Shown here: in pieces, positions 8,553 through 16,690 of the stretch
Position numbering within the stretch: position 1 is the first letter of the stretch
How the letters are laid out: every line of letters begins with the position of its first letter
Source: Croceivirga sp.
GTDB taxonomy: Bacteria; Bacteroidota; Bacteroidia; Flavobacteriales; Flavobacteriaceae
Length of the DNA stretch: 64,000 nt
Direction of reading: 5' to 3'
Assembly: GCA_028284665.1 (NCBI GenBank)
Contig: JANQRG010000045.1
Location: forward strand, 124,001-188,000
The notes under the pieces: generated by a model
What the model was told of the DNA's origin: nothing
Database searches by the model: none
Seen by the model: the letters and a program-made list of their open reading frames with translations, nothing else
Program-made: the position numbers and the translations under genes

Positions 8553-9698
8553 TTAAAGATGCGCCAACTCGGGCTCATCGTCATGCCCATGGTCGTGCTC
8601 GTGTTCTTCGGAAGCAAATCCGAAATACAACGCGCTCAACATGGTAAAAATATACGCTTGCAGCAAAGCCACCAGCACTTCAATCAACATAATCGCGAAA
8701 GCCAGGCCAAACGACAACGGGCTTCCTATCCAACTCTTAAAAATGAACATCAGACCAATTAAACTCCCGATAACAATATGCCCAGCTTGCATGTTGGCAT
8801 ACAATCGAATTAACAGTGAAAAAGGTTTAATGATTAGTCCTAATAATTCTATAGGAACCAAAATAATGTACAAGGGTATTTTCCCGTACCAGGGTAACGC
8901 ACTACCCAGTGGGTTGAATTGGTGCATCCAATAATCCTTGGTCCCTGTAAAATTTGTAATTATAAAAGTAAGTACCGCCAAGGCCGTTGTAATGGCAATG
9001 TTTCCAGTTACATTAATTCCAAGCGGCGTCATACCAAACATGTTCAAAAACCATATGAAGAAAAATATGGTTAGTAAAAAGGGCATATATTTTTTGTAGC
9101 GTTTCTCTCCTATATTGGGCCGTGCAATATCATCCCTTATATAAAGTACAATGGGTTCGAAGAAACGCCCCACTCCGGTAGGTATACCGTCATTTTTAGC
9201 ATATGACCTTGCCAGACTTGAAAACAGCCATAACATTAACAGCCCGGTTATAATGATCATTACCACGTTCTTGGTAATGGAAAAATCCAGCGGTTTAACA
9301 TTCGTTGGATGATGTTCTTCATCATAGGTGATGGTTCCTTCGGCATCTGTCCGATAGAGCTTCCCGTGATAAAGTTTGTAAAAATTTCCACCTGCCGCTG
9401 CTACCGTTTCCCCGTGATGTAACTTAGAAGAAGAAAATACCTTTAACCCATCGTCCCATAGAATTACGGGTAATGGAAATCCCACATATTTGTGCTCCCC
9501 GTTTTCCTTAGTATAGGAGAATAAAGAAAAGTCATGAGAATCCTGCAGGTGATGAAGGATGTATTCTTTAATTTCTGTCTGAAGGTCTTTTCCATGACCC
9601 TCCTCCCCGTGTTTTTCCTCCTTTTCTTTGGAGAAGGAAGTTTGACTTAAAAGTAGTGCAGTAAAAAGAAGAAAACTCCTCAAAAACGTTTTTCGCAT
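8553..9698 (-). CDS. atpB: ATP synthase subunit a, with long N-terminal exported domain
   Basis: This is the stator channel subunit next to the c ring. From the ATG at 9698 it has 381 residues. It begins with a signal peptide (MRKTFLRSFLLFTALLLSQTSFS) and a roughly 120-residue polar, His- and Glu-rich segment before the first membrane helix near NVVMIIITGLLML. The conserved channel helix reads IKPFSLLIRLYANMQAGH, with the essential Arg. The C-terminus is a His/Asp/Glu tail. A start at 9749 would put 17 polar residues ahead of the signal peptide and is unlikely. The extended N-terminus is common in Bacteroidota a subunits. Confidence 0.95.
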   Translation of the reverse strand: MRKTFLRSFLLFTALLLSQTSFSKEKEEKHGEEGHGKDLQTEIKEYILHHLQDSHDFSLFSYTKENGEHKYVGFPLPVILWDDGLKVFSSSKLHHGETVAAAGGNFYKLYHGKLYRTDAEGTITYDEEHHPTNVKPLDFSITKNVVMIIITGLLMLWLFSSLARSYAKNDGIPTGVGRFFEPIVLYIRDDIARPNIGEKRYKKYMPFLLTIFFFIWFLNMFGMTPLGINVTGNIAITTALAVLTFIITNFTGTKDYWMHQFNPLGSALPWYGKIPLYIILVPIELLGLIIKPFSLLIRLYANMQAGHIVIGSLIGLMFIFKSWIGSPLSFGLAFAIMLIEVLVALLQAYIFTMLSALYFGFASEEHEHDHGHDDEPELAHL

Positions 9699-9807
9699 TT
9701 CGCTAGAACTAACGGTCTCTAAAAATCGGTGCAAATGTAAGTCATTCAATTAAAATCAGAAAAGCTTTAGTGCTTTATTTTAAGTGATTTGGAACGAGCT
9801 TGGGAAA

Positions 9808-10203
9808 TCAGGAATCAGCCATCTGATTCAGCATTTTAGAAGCGAAATACGTTTCTACTATTAATGCCAATACATAAGGCACAAAAAAAGCGGCAAACTC
9901 TGCGTTTTGAATGTCCCCGTCCGCTTTATAGTCTGGATAAAAAACCACAAAAAAAACGGCAAACTTCAAAAAGCTGCCCCCCATGAATAAAAAGCCTAGT
10001 GTATTCTTGAGTTTTTTTCGTGCCAGAAAGAGCCCAACAAAAATAACCGCAGCTAAAAGAAAGTTGATACCATACCCCGGATAGAGTAGTTCAGGGGTAC
10101 TGAAATCCTTGTTAAACGCGTTGGAATGTGCCAAAAATGCAAGTAAGAGGACAAGAAACAGGGTGAAGAAAAAATTGATCAATAGTTTTAGTGGACCGGT
10201 CAA
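9808..10203 (-). CDS. DUF6168-like small membrane protein of the atp operon
   Basis: From the TTG at 10203 this is a 131-residue protein with about four membrane helices (LKLLINFFFTLFLVLLLAFLA, then INFLLAAVIFVGLFLA and two more). The start overlaps the atpZ stop as TTGA, which is why I prefer it to the further upstream in-frame Met at 10317, which would lie inside atpZ. Its place between atpZ and atpB is where other bacteria encode AtpI, so it may help c-ring assembly. That role is inference from position; the family name is from memory. Confidence 0.75.
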   Translation of the reverse strand: MTGPLKLLINFFFTLFLVLLLAFLAHSNAFNKDFSTPELLYPGYGINFLLAAVIFVGLFLARKKLKNTLGFLFMGGSFLKFAVFFVVFYPDYKADGDIQNAEFAAFFVPYVLALIVETYFASKMLNQMADS

Positions 10204-10430
10204 TTGTTTAGTCTTTTCAATTGCTGCAAAACTAGCCAAATTGAAATAGCCACACCCAGGAGTGTGGCTATAACCGTAAAATACTTTTTTTCCGTCTCGT
10301 AATGGGCATCCAACCAATTACCTCCTTTAACCGCTAAGTAGATGATCACCCCCATTTCAAAAGCAATGCCCGTTAAGGCAAGTGCATTTTTTAGGGGATC
10401 CTTTTTCTTAGGAGACTTTTGCGGGTTCAT
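10200..10430 (-). CDS. atpZ: AtpZ/AtpI-family protein
   Basis: This 76-residue protein has two membrane helices (ALALTGIAFEMGVIIYLAVKGGNWLD and FTVIATLLGVAISIWLVLQQL), with a basic N-terminus. It matches the AtpZ/AtpI family (formerly DUF4293-like or F0F1-ATPase subunit 1), which is encoded at the head of atp operons and is linked to F0 assembly or divalent ion uptake. Its ATG lies 23 bases inside the bactofilin gene, so translation of the two is coupled. Confidence 0.9.
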   Translation of the reverse strand: MNPQKSPKKKDPLKNALALTGIAFEMGVIIYLAVKGGNWLDAHYETEKKYFTVIATLLGVAISIWLVLQQLKRLNN

Positions 10431-10839
10431 TCACTTTAGGAGGCTGTTGTAGCTTATGTGTTGAGGGGGAAGGAACTGTTCCTTTTCCCATAGTACAGGA
10501 TGCGTTAAAAGTAGCTCCGGGTTCTACGGCCAACTTAGCTACGTTTACCGTGCCTTCAATTCTAGCCGAGTTTTTAAGAGAGAGCAATTCAGAAACGTAG
10601 AGTTCTCCATTGAAGCTTCCTTCAATATCTGCATTTACGCATTCTACCTTTCCTTTGATCAGTCCATCTTTTCCAATTACTACCTTACCGGAGGTCTTTA
10701 CATTCCCTTCCAGTTTGCCATCAATTCTGAAATCTGCTTCTGAGGTAATATTCCCCTTGATAATCGTGTTCTTTTCTATTCTGTTGGGTTGTCCTCCAAA
10801 GGTTTCCATAGGGCGTGGTTTTTTGTTGTCTGAAAACAT
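10408..10839 (-). CDS. Bactofilin (polymer-forming cytoskeletal protein)
   Basis: This 143-residue protein has the bactofilin core: short hydrophobic repeats of a right-handed beta helix (TIIKGNITSEADFRIDGKLEGN... LIKGKVECVNADIEGSF...), with proline-rich flexible ends. Bactofilins polymerise without nucleotides and scaffold cell-envelope proteins. It is encoded between the PorW/SprE-like lipoprotein (five bases upstream) and atpZ (overlapping), a gene order I recall as common in flavobacteria. A link to T9SS or cell shape is inference. Confidence 0.93.
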   Translation of the reverse strand: MFSDNKKPRPMETFGGQPNRIEKNTIIKGNITSEADFRIDGKLEGNVKTSGKVVIGKDGLIKGKVECVNADIEGSFNGELYVSELLSLKNSARIEGTVNVAKLAVEPGATFNASCTMGKGTVPSPSTHKLQQPPKVNEPAKVS

Positions 10840-10844
10840 TTTGT

Positions 10845-13403
10845 TCAGGGTTTTGGGGTTAACATTTGTGCCATATAGGCGTTTAAATTCTTGTGAATAA
10901 GGATGGTCTGGTAGTTCTGCGATAAAATTACAAAATTCTCATCCTTAATGCGGTAGTCTCTATTATTTTTTATAAGCTCGGCAAAGCCTAAAGCAAAGTC
11001 TTTGGATTTAAAGCCATGTACAACAACAAATTGGTTTTCTAAATCGTAAATGTCTTTAGAAACCACATTTTTATATCGTAAGTCTTCAATGGCGTCTTCC
11101 AATCGTTTTATCAGTTTTTCCGGTTTTGAACTATCTTCTCGTGTAAAAGGAAAAACAACTTTCCAATTTCCGGTTCCTTTACTGCCTTCCTCGGGAGAAA
11201 ACTCTTTAGATGCCATTTTTGGCAGTTGTTCGGCAACTATCTGTTCGGCCTTCTTGCCTTCGGGGTTATTCGGATAGGTTAGGGCCACATAGTTCAGCGC
11301 TTCTTTATACGGCTCAAATCCTTGCAACCTTCCAATGGCATTGGCCTTTAGCATTTCAAACTTAGGCACGATAGGGTCTCCGGTATAGGTGTTAATGAGT
11401 TCCTGGGATTCCGTTATCACTTTCAAAAAGCGCTGCGCTTCATACGATTGATATAATTGTTTGTACTTCGCTTCCGGACTGTCCAGGTTATCCGCCAAAA
11501 CCGCCTGAGGATTCATCAAGATCTCGGTATAACGGCTATCGGGATGGTTCGCAATAATATTTGCACGCATATCCCGGGCGAGTGGACTGCCTGATTCCTC
11601 ATAGATCTTATACAGGTTATATTTTGAAGGAAGTATCAAGCGCTCTTCGGGCGAATTGGCTAAAACCGCCTCCAATTTTGATGCCGCCAGCAGATTTTCC
11701 TTAAACTTCTCCTTGTAAATCAATCCCAGTTGGTAGTTGGCGAAATTGCGTTCTATGGCCATACTATCGATAACCGATTGCTCTTTAGGAAGTTGCTCCA
11801 AATAATACTCCACGGAGTACTTTTCCTCTTCGGAAATGGGTTGCCCTGACGCATCCGCCACTGCCTCCCCTGTGGCCTCAGATGGCGCTATTCGTGTCTT
11901 AGTGCTCCAACGCCAGTCGTCCTCCAGGGGTCGTTCCCCCCAGCGCGTTTTAAAATCAGTCTTTCCATACCCCAAACTGGTAATATTATAAAAATAAAAC
12001 TTCCCCTGGTTTTCCTTACCCCCCTGGGTAGTTGCAAAAGCTGCATAGCCGGCACTTGCCTTTTTCTCCTTTTCAGCTTCCAGGGCCGCTTCTTTTTCTT
12101 TTAATTGATTGATATAATCTTCAAAATAGGAAATGCGCTCCTCCTTCGGCATTTGATAGAGGGTTATCACACTATCGGTATGGCGTACTACTTCTTCATA
12201 GGCTATGACATCTTCGAGATTATCGAACTTCTTTTTGATGCGGCGATATTTCTTAGTGTTTTCTACCAAATTGGTCAACGTACTGTCATAGTAGGCTCCT
12301 GCAGTTTTATATTCCTTTAGGTTGAAGTTGTATTCGCCAAGGATCTCATAATTCTTTGCATTCAGTTTCCTGTCTTGCTGGGTGGCCCTAAGGGATTTGT
12401 TATAATAGGCCAATGCCGTACTATCTGATGCTATTTCTAAGTGATAATTCGCAATCTGGTGGTAGATCTTATCCAAAAACGGGCGGTTTTCCCGATTCTC
12501 TTCCAAATCAACCAGGTATTCCAGTAGAAACTCCTGATTTTCGGAAGTGATCTGGGTATTCTGGATTTTCTTCAGATGCGCATTGATCATATATACCCTT
12601 GGCGATTTTCGATTGAGTTCAATGACCTTATCAAATGCATAATTAGCACTATCCTTGAAGCCCAATTGATTGTATAACTGACCGATAATAAAAAGATAAC
12701 GCCCCCGCTCCTCGTTTTTTCTTGTATAGGCCTGGGCAATCTTCAGTTGTTGGATGGCTGTATCCGGAGCGTTGAGATTCAGATAGCTCTGGGCAAGAAC
12801 AGCATAGGTGTCCGCGTATTCCTGGTCTTTTAGTTGCTCAAATTTTAGCAAACGCCTCAGGTTTTTTATGGCCAATTCAGGATTGTCAAGCCGCATATGG
12901 GTCTTCTCCCGCCAGATGGTAGCTTCATTTAACTTATTGCTTTGTTCATATTTGCGAAGTATGTAATTAAATGACTCCAAGGCCGGTATATAGCGTTGAT
13001 CAAAATAGCGTGCTTTCCCCAAAAGCAAAAAAGCCTCATCCGTTTGAGGATTGCGTTCTATATCTTCAATGTCCATACTGCGCTTTTGTATGGCTTTGGT
13101 GGCTTTTTCTTCGGCAATTATAAAATTGGGGTTGTTGTTTTCCGAGTCCAGTTTAATTTCATCCGTTACTTGAAGACGCTCTACAGGTAATACTTCCCAA
13201 AAATCATCACGATAGGCGTTTCTAAGCTCCTCTCTCCCTTGATCGAAAGCGATATTCCCATTGTACAGTACGTTGTATTTGGTGTTTAACGCATGCCAAT
13301 TCCGGTTAATAAACGCGTCTTTCTTGGTAGAACAGCCTAAACTAAGTAAAATCGCCCCCAGAGCGATTGAAGAAATCTTAAAATGGCGTTTCAACAGTGA
13401 CAA
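10845..13403 (-). CDS. sprE: PorW/SprE-like TPR lipoprotein of the type IX secretion system
   Basis: This 852-residue lipoprotein has a signal peptide ending SLGC at Cys24, followed by an all-helical, TPR-rich body (for example DEAFLLLGKARYFDQRYIPAL and ADTYAVLAQSYLNLNAPDTA). PorW/SprE proteins are needed for type IX secretion and gliding in flavobacteria, where they are thought to connect the PorKLMN motor with the translocon. Length agrees with the flavobacterial SprE type (about 850-870) rather than the shorter P. gingivalis PorW. The start is a TTG at 13403 with a purine-rich site ahead. It is followed by bactofilin and the atp genes. Confidence 0.85.
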   Translation of the reverse strand: MSLLKRHFKISSIALGAILLSLGCSTKKDAFINRNWHALNTKYNVLYNGNIAFDQGREELRNAYRDDFWEVLPVERLQVTDEIKLDSENNNPNFIIAEEKATKAIQKRSMDIEDIERNPQTDEAFLLLGKARYFDQRYIPALESFNYILRKYEQSNKLNEATIWREKTHMRLDNPELAIKNLRRLLKFEQLKDQEYADTYAVLAQSYLNLNAPDTAIQQLKIAQAYTRKNEERGRYLFIIGQLYNQLGFKDSANYAFDKVIELNRKSPRVYMINAHLKKIQNTQITSENQEFLLEYLVDLEENRENRPFLDKIYHQIANYHLEIASDSTALAYYNKSLRATQQDRKLNAKNYEILGEYNFNLKEYKTAGAYYDSTLTNLVENTKKYRRIKKKFDNLEDVIAYEEVVRHTDSVITLYQMPKEERISYFEDYINQLKEKEAALEAEKEKKASAGYAAFATTQGGKENQGKFYFYNITSLGYGKTDFKTRWGERPLEDDWRWSTKTRIAPSEATGEAVADASGQPISEEEKYSVEYYLEQLPKEQSVIDSMAIERNFANYQLGLIYKEKFKENLLAASKLEAVLANSPEERLILPSKYNLYKIYEESGSPLARDMRANIIANHPDSRYTEILMNPQAVLADNLDSPEAKYKQLYQSYEAQRFLKVITESQELINTYTGDPIVPKFEMLKANAIGRLQGFEPYKEALNYVALTYPNNPEGKKAEQIVAEQLPKMASKEFSPEEGSKGTGNWKVVFPFTREDSSKPEKLIKRLEDAIEDLRYKNVVSKDIYDLENQFVVVHGFKSKDFALGFAELIKNNRDYRIKDENFVILSQNYQTILIHKNLNAYMAQMLTPKP

Positions 13404-13509
13404 TCTTTCCTAACTAGGATAACTGTAAAAAACCGTGTTTAGTATAGGGCTCATCGATAAAATACTATTCTAAGGAAAAGGAGTGTCCCCTTGCGTATTT
13501 TTTTAGTGT

Positions 13510-14523
13510 TTACCATGAGCTTAATGTTTCAAAATGTACACTCCCCCGATTGTATTTCGCCTTATAGGCCACCGGCGAAAGACCCACATGTTTTTTAAAA
13601 ATAGTGCGAAAGGCTTTTTCGTCAGAATACCCCACCAGGAACATTACTTCATTTATGTTTTGCTGGGTAGTTTCCAGGTTTCGTTTTGCCGCCTCAATTT
13701 TTACCCTTTGAATATATTGCGATGGGGTATTCTGAGTAGCCTTCTTAAACCTCCTTACAAAATTACGCCGGCTAATTGCGAATTTTTGGGCCAATGCTTC
13801 AACCGATATTTTACTGGGAATGTTTCCCTCAATATAAAGCTGCGCCTGGCGAATGGCTTCGTCTTCATGGTCTTTTTGGCCTTGAAAGATCGCAAATTGA
13901 TGCTGGTTGTCACGATCAATATCGATTTCGAAAAACTTTGAAATATAAACTGCTGCTCCTCTGCCACAGTATTTCTCTACCAAATGTAGCATAAGGTTCA
14001 AAAAAGAATAGGCTCCGCCACTGGTATAGATACCGTCTTCCTCGGTTACCACTTTGTTAGAAACCAAATGTACTTCGGGAAATAATTGGCGAAATAAGTC
14101 CATCGCAGCCCAATGCGTTGCACACTGCTTTCCATTGACCAGGCCGGTCTGGGCTAAAATAAATGCGCCTATACACATGCTAGCCACCTCAGCGTTATGG
14201 TGTATCCGCTGTTTTACAATCCAGGAGATATAAGGATCGTTTTTCTCCAGATCTTCAATAAGATTATCCGGCCGTAAAGCAGGAATTATAATCAAATCCG
14301 TTTTTTTTATGGTGTTCAATGTACTATCGCAATGAATACTGAATGCCCCTTCATAAAGGGAGCTGTCCCGGTCTATGCCTACCAGATGTATATCAAAAAA
14401 ATTAGCTGTTGCACCACCTACTTGTTGTAAAAACCGATTCGTCGCCATAAGAATCTTATAAGGGCCTACTATGCTGCTCAAAATGGCGTCCCCTTTAGGT
14501 ACCAGTATACTAATATGTTTCAT
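13510..14523 (-). CDS. GlxA-type AraC transcriptional regulator
   Basis: This 337-residue protein has an N-terminal DJ-1/PfpI domain (about 1-190, nucleophile elbow VASMCIGAF) and a C-terminal AraC DNA-binding domain (about 230-337, double HTH with NFVRRFKKATQNTPSQYIQRVKIEAAKR split over two helices and VGYSDEKAFRTIFKKHVGLSP). This is the GlxA layout. Such regulators sense small molecules through the amidotransferase-like domain, which lacks enzyme activity. It is divergent from the gene at 14633, 109 bases away, a possible target (inference). Confidence 0.92.
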   Translation of the reverse strand: MKHISILVPKGDAILSSIVGPYKILMATNRFLQQVGGATANFFDIHLVGIDRDSSLYEGAFSIHCDSTLNTIKKTDLIIIPALRPDNLIEDLEKNDPYISWIVKQRIHHNAEVASMCIGAFILAQTGLVNGKQCATHWAAMDLFRQLFPEVHLVSNKVVTEEDGIYTSGGAYSFLNLMLHLVEKYCGRGAAVYISKFFEIDIDRDNQHQFAIFQGQKDHEDEAIRQAQLYIEGNIPSKISVEALAQKFAISRRNFVRRFKKATQNTPSQYIQRVKIEAAKRNLETTQQNINEVMFLVGYSDEKAFRTIFKKHVGLSPVAYKAKYNRGSVHFETLSSW

Positions 14524-14632
14524 GATTGCTGCTTTGTTCCAAGGTAATCATACTATTTGGCACAATCAACCCTTTAAAGTGGCTTATTTGCCCTTTCTGG
14601 GCCTTCTTGTGCTTTTGTAGTTTTGGAAGGAT

Positions 14633-14953
14633 ATGGAATTCGACTGCTTTGAAGACATCCGACAAGGTCTTTGCGCGAAATATGATGAAGTTACAGAAGG
14701 AAAGATGATGCATTCACCAGCGATTCATTACAATGGGAAAGTTTTTGCCTTTTTCTCCCGAAAGCTCAAAATGGTGGTGAAGTTGGGGAAAGAATTCCCA
14801 CTGGAAACTTTAGAAGTGGAAGTACAGGAATTCAGTCCCTTTAAAACCAAAGCGGCTTTATCCGGATGGTACGAAGTAGATTTTCTATACAAGGATGCCT
14901 GGCTAGCAATGGCGGACTTGGCTTTTCATCTTGCAAAAAACCAAAATCGCTAG
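14633..14953 (+). CDS. TfoX-N/YjbR-like small protein
   Basis: This 106-residue soluble protein shows the pattern GKVFAFFSRKLKMVVKLG followed by SPFKTKAALSGWYEV, which resembles short TfoX N-terminal-like proteins of the form GKVFAM...VVKLP...PF...KEWVEV. Their biochemical role is unsettled. It is divergent from the GlxA-type regulator. A TAGTTTTG box ends seven bases before the ATG, so any message from it would be nearly leaderless. The family call is by eye and only moderate. Confidence 0.65.
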   Translation: MEFDCFEDIRQGLCAKYDEVTEGKMMHSPAIHYNGKVFAFFSRKLKMVVKLGKEFPLETLEVEVQEFSPFKTKAALSGWYEVDFLYKDAWLAMADLAFHLAKNQNR

Positions 14954-15004
14954 GATGGGTGTCCATTATTACAAACGCTAATCGTCTCATCAAAAATTAA
15001 CAGG

Positions 15005-15667
15005 ATGATCACCAAGGGATTCAGCAGTTTTTTCAAAGGATTGGAACAAAACAATACTAAGGAATGGTTCCATGCTCACAAAAAGGCGTATGAAGCAGAG
15101 GTTAAGGGACCTTTCCTTCAACTTTTGGAAAAAATACTACCAAATCTGGTTGCGTGGGACCATCGTATCCTTGCTGACCCAAAGAAGGCCTTGTTTCGTA
15201 TTAATCGTGATCTTCGGTTTACCAAAGACAAATCGCCCTATAATACCATTATGAAAGCCGGTTTTTCTCCAGGAGGTAAAAAATCGGAACTCCCCGGATA
15301 CTATTTAGGCATAGATGCCGAGCACGTTCATGTAGGTGGTGGGTTATTCATGGTACAGCCTTCAGAACTTAAAATAGTACGAAACCACATCGCTGCTAAC
15401 CCTTCACTTCTTTTGGCAATTGTGGAAGCGCCTGAGTTCAAAAATACCTTTGGAAGACTAAGAGGGGAGAAGGCCAAAAGGCTGGATAAGGCGTTTCTTC
15501 CCCTAGCCGAAAAGACAGACCTCATCTATCATAAACAGTTCTACACTTTTGCAGAATTTCCTTTGTCCCGTTTTTACGGATCGGAGTCCCTAAAAAATGA
15601 AATACTTGAACATTTCGAAATTCTAAAGCCATTAAACGATTACTTGGGCAAAGCCCTTGAAAAGTAG
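15005..15667 (+). CDS. DUF2461 family protein
   Basis: The 220-residue protein matches the DUF2461/TIGR02453 family: FFKGLEQNNTKEWFHAHK near the start, then ADPKKALFRINRDLRFTKDKSPYNT and the glycine-rich ...GYYLGIDAEHVHVGGG. The family is widespread but without a known function. It is 51 bases downstream of the TfoX-like gene and in the same direction. Length is normal for the family. Confidence 0.93.
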   Translation: MITKGFSSFFKGLEQNNTKEWFHAHKKAYEAEVKGPFLQLLEKILPNLVAWDHRILADPKKALFRINRDLRFTKDKSPYNTIMKAGFSPGGKKSELPGYYLGIDAEHVHVGGGLFMVQPSELKIVRNHIAANPSLLLAIVEAPEFKNTFGRLRGEKAKRLDKAFLPLAEKTDLIYHKQFYTFAEFPLSRFYGSESLKNEILEHFEILKPLNDYLGKALEK

Positions 15668-15702
15668 GAGTATTATTTATGAATCAATAAAAACGAAAAC
15701 AC

Positions 15703-16074
15703 ATGACAACACAAGAAGTTGCCGACAAGTTAGTCGGATATTGCAGGACAGGCCAATTTGAAAACGCGATGAAAGAACTTTACGGTTCCAATATCGTCAG
15801 TATTGAGCCCAAAGGGGCACCCATGGAACGGGTTGAAGGCTTTGAAGAAGTGATTAAGAAAGCGGAATTTTTCAACAATATGGTGGAGGAATATCATGGT
15901 AACGAGGTGTCCGATCCCATAGTAGCCGACAATTTTTTCTCTTGCCGCATGAAGATGGATGCCACTTTTAAACAAGGGGGGAGACAATCAATGGAAGAAA
16001 TCTGCCTGTACAAGGTAGAAAATGGAAAAATCACCCAGGAAGAGTTTTTTTATACTCCGACCCCTACGCCATAA
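15703..16074 (+). CDS. SnoaL-like (NTF2-fold) protein, first of a tandem pair
   Basis: This 123-residue protein has the layout of SnoaL-like/NTF2 superfamily members: an N-terminal helix (TTQEVADKLVGYCRTGQFENAM), then strands with MERVEGFEEV and a C-terminal EICLYKVENGKITQEEFFY. Its role cannot be inferred from the fold alone. It is a paralogue of the next gene, sharing MTTQEVA at the N-terminus and VENGKI near the end. No signal peptide is present, so it is cytoplasmic. Confidence 0.85.
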   Translation: MTTQEVADKLVGYCRTGQFENAMKELYGSNIVSIEPKGAPMERVEGFEEVIKKAEFFNNMVEEYHGNEVSDPIVADNFFSCRMKMDATFKQGGRQSMEEICLYKVENGKITQEEFFYTPTPTP

Positions 16075-16107
16075 AACCCTTATATACAATTATAAAACAA
16101 AACCATT

Positions 16108-16479
16108 ATGACAACACAAGAAGTAGCTGAAAAATTGATTAAGCTTTGCAGGCAAGGAAAATATGATGAGGCTTATGGCCTTTACGCAGAAGACGCCGTT
16201 AGTATAGAAATGCCTGGAGTTCCCAATGAGCGAACCGAAGGGATTGCCAATATCTTAAAAGGATTTGAAAATTGGGCAAACAGCATCGAAGAACATCATA
16301 GCGGTACCGTTGGTGACGCTGTAGTTTCCGGAAACCACTTTGTGGTTCCCATGACAAGTGATGCAACCTTTAAGGATATGGGACGCTGTAAAATGGAGGA
16401 ACTTTGCGTTTACGAAGTAGAAAACGGGAAGATAAAGACAGCTTCCTTTTTTTACGATCCCTCTGTCTTCAACGGATGA
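16108..16479 (+). CDS. SnoaL-like (NTF2-fold) protein, second of a tandem pair
   Basis: This 123-residue protein has the same length and layout as its upstream neighbour (MTTQEVAEKLIKLCRQGKYDEAY ... ELCVYEVENGKIKTASFFYDP). The two are probably from a local duplication, now diverged by half or more of their residues. They lie 33 bases apart and are likely co-transcribed. A strong terminator follows. Function is unknown. Confidence 0.85.
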   Translation: MTTQEVAEKLIKLCRQGKYDEAYGLYAEDAVSIEMPGVPNERTEGIANILKGFENWANSIEEHHSGTVGDAVVSGNHFVVPMTSDATFKDMGRCKMEELCVYEVENGKIKTASFFYDPSVFNG

Positions 16480-16505
16480 TTGGTGCTAAATTAATTATAG
16501 TTATG

Positions 16506-16533
16506 GGCGATGTTGTAGGAACATCGCCTTTTT
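16506..16533 (+). terminator. Rho-independent terminator after the SnoaL-like pair
   Basis: A perfect 9-base inverted repeat (ggcgatgtt / aacatcgcc, 5-base loop) is followed by a T-rich tail (tttttcttt). It begins 27 bases after the stop codon of the second SnoaL-like gene. Confidence 0.88.
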
Positions 16534-16690
16534 CTTTCAATATTAAATGTATATACCTCTCCCTGTAAACATTCCCAATCCAAAAAAAGCCCTTTTGTGT
16601 TTTTATGACGAATTGCGCGCTTTTGATTAAGCTAGCTATTTATCTTACTTTTAGAATGTAGTGTTCTAATTACGAGTTAATTAGTATCCC

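Noticed and set aside
10204-10317. Upstream extension of the DUF6168-like gene to the Met at 10317
   Set aside because: It would overlap atpZ almost completely and gives low-complexity residues; the TTGA overlap start is more natural.
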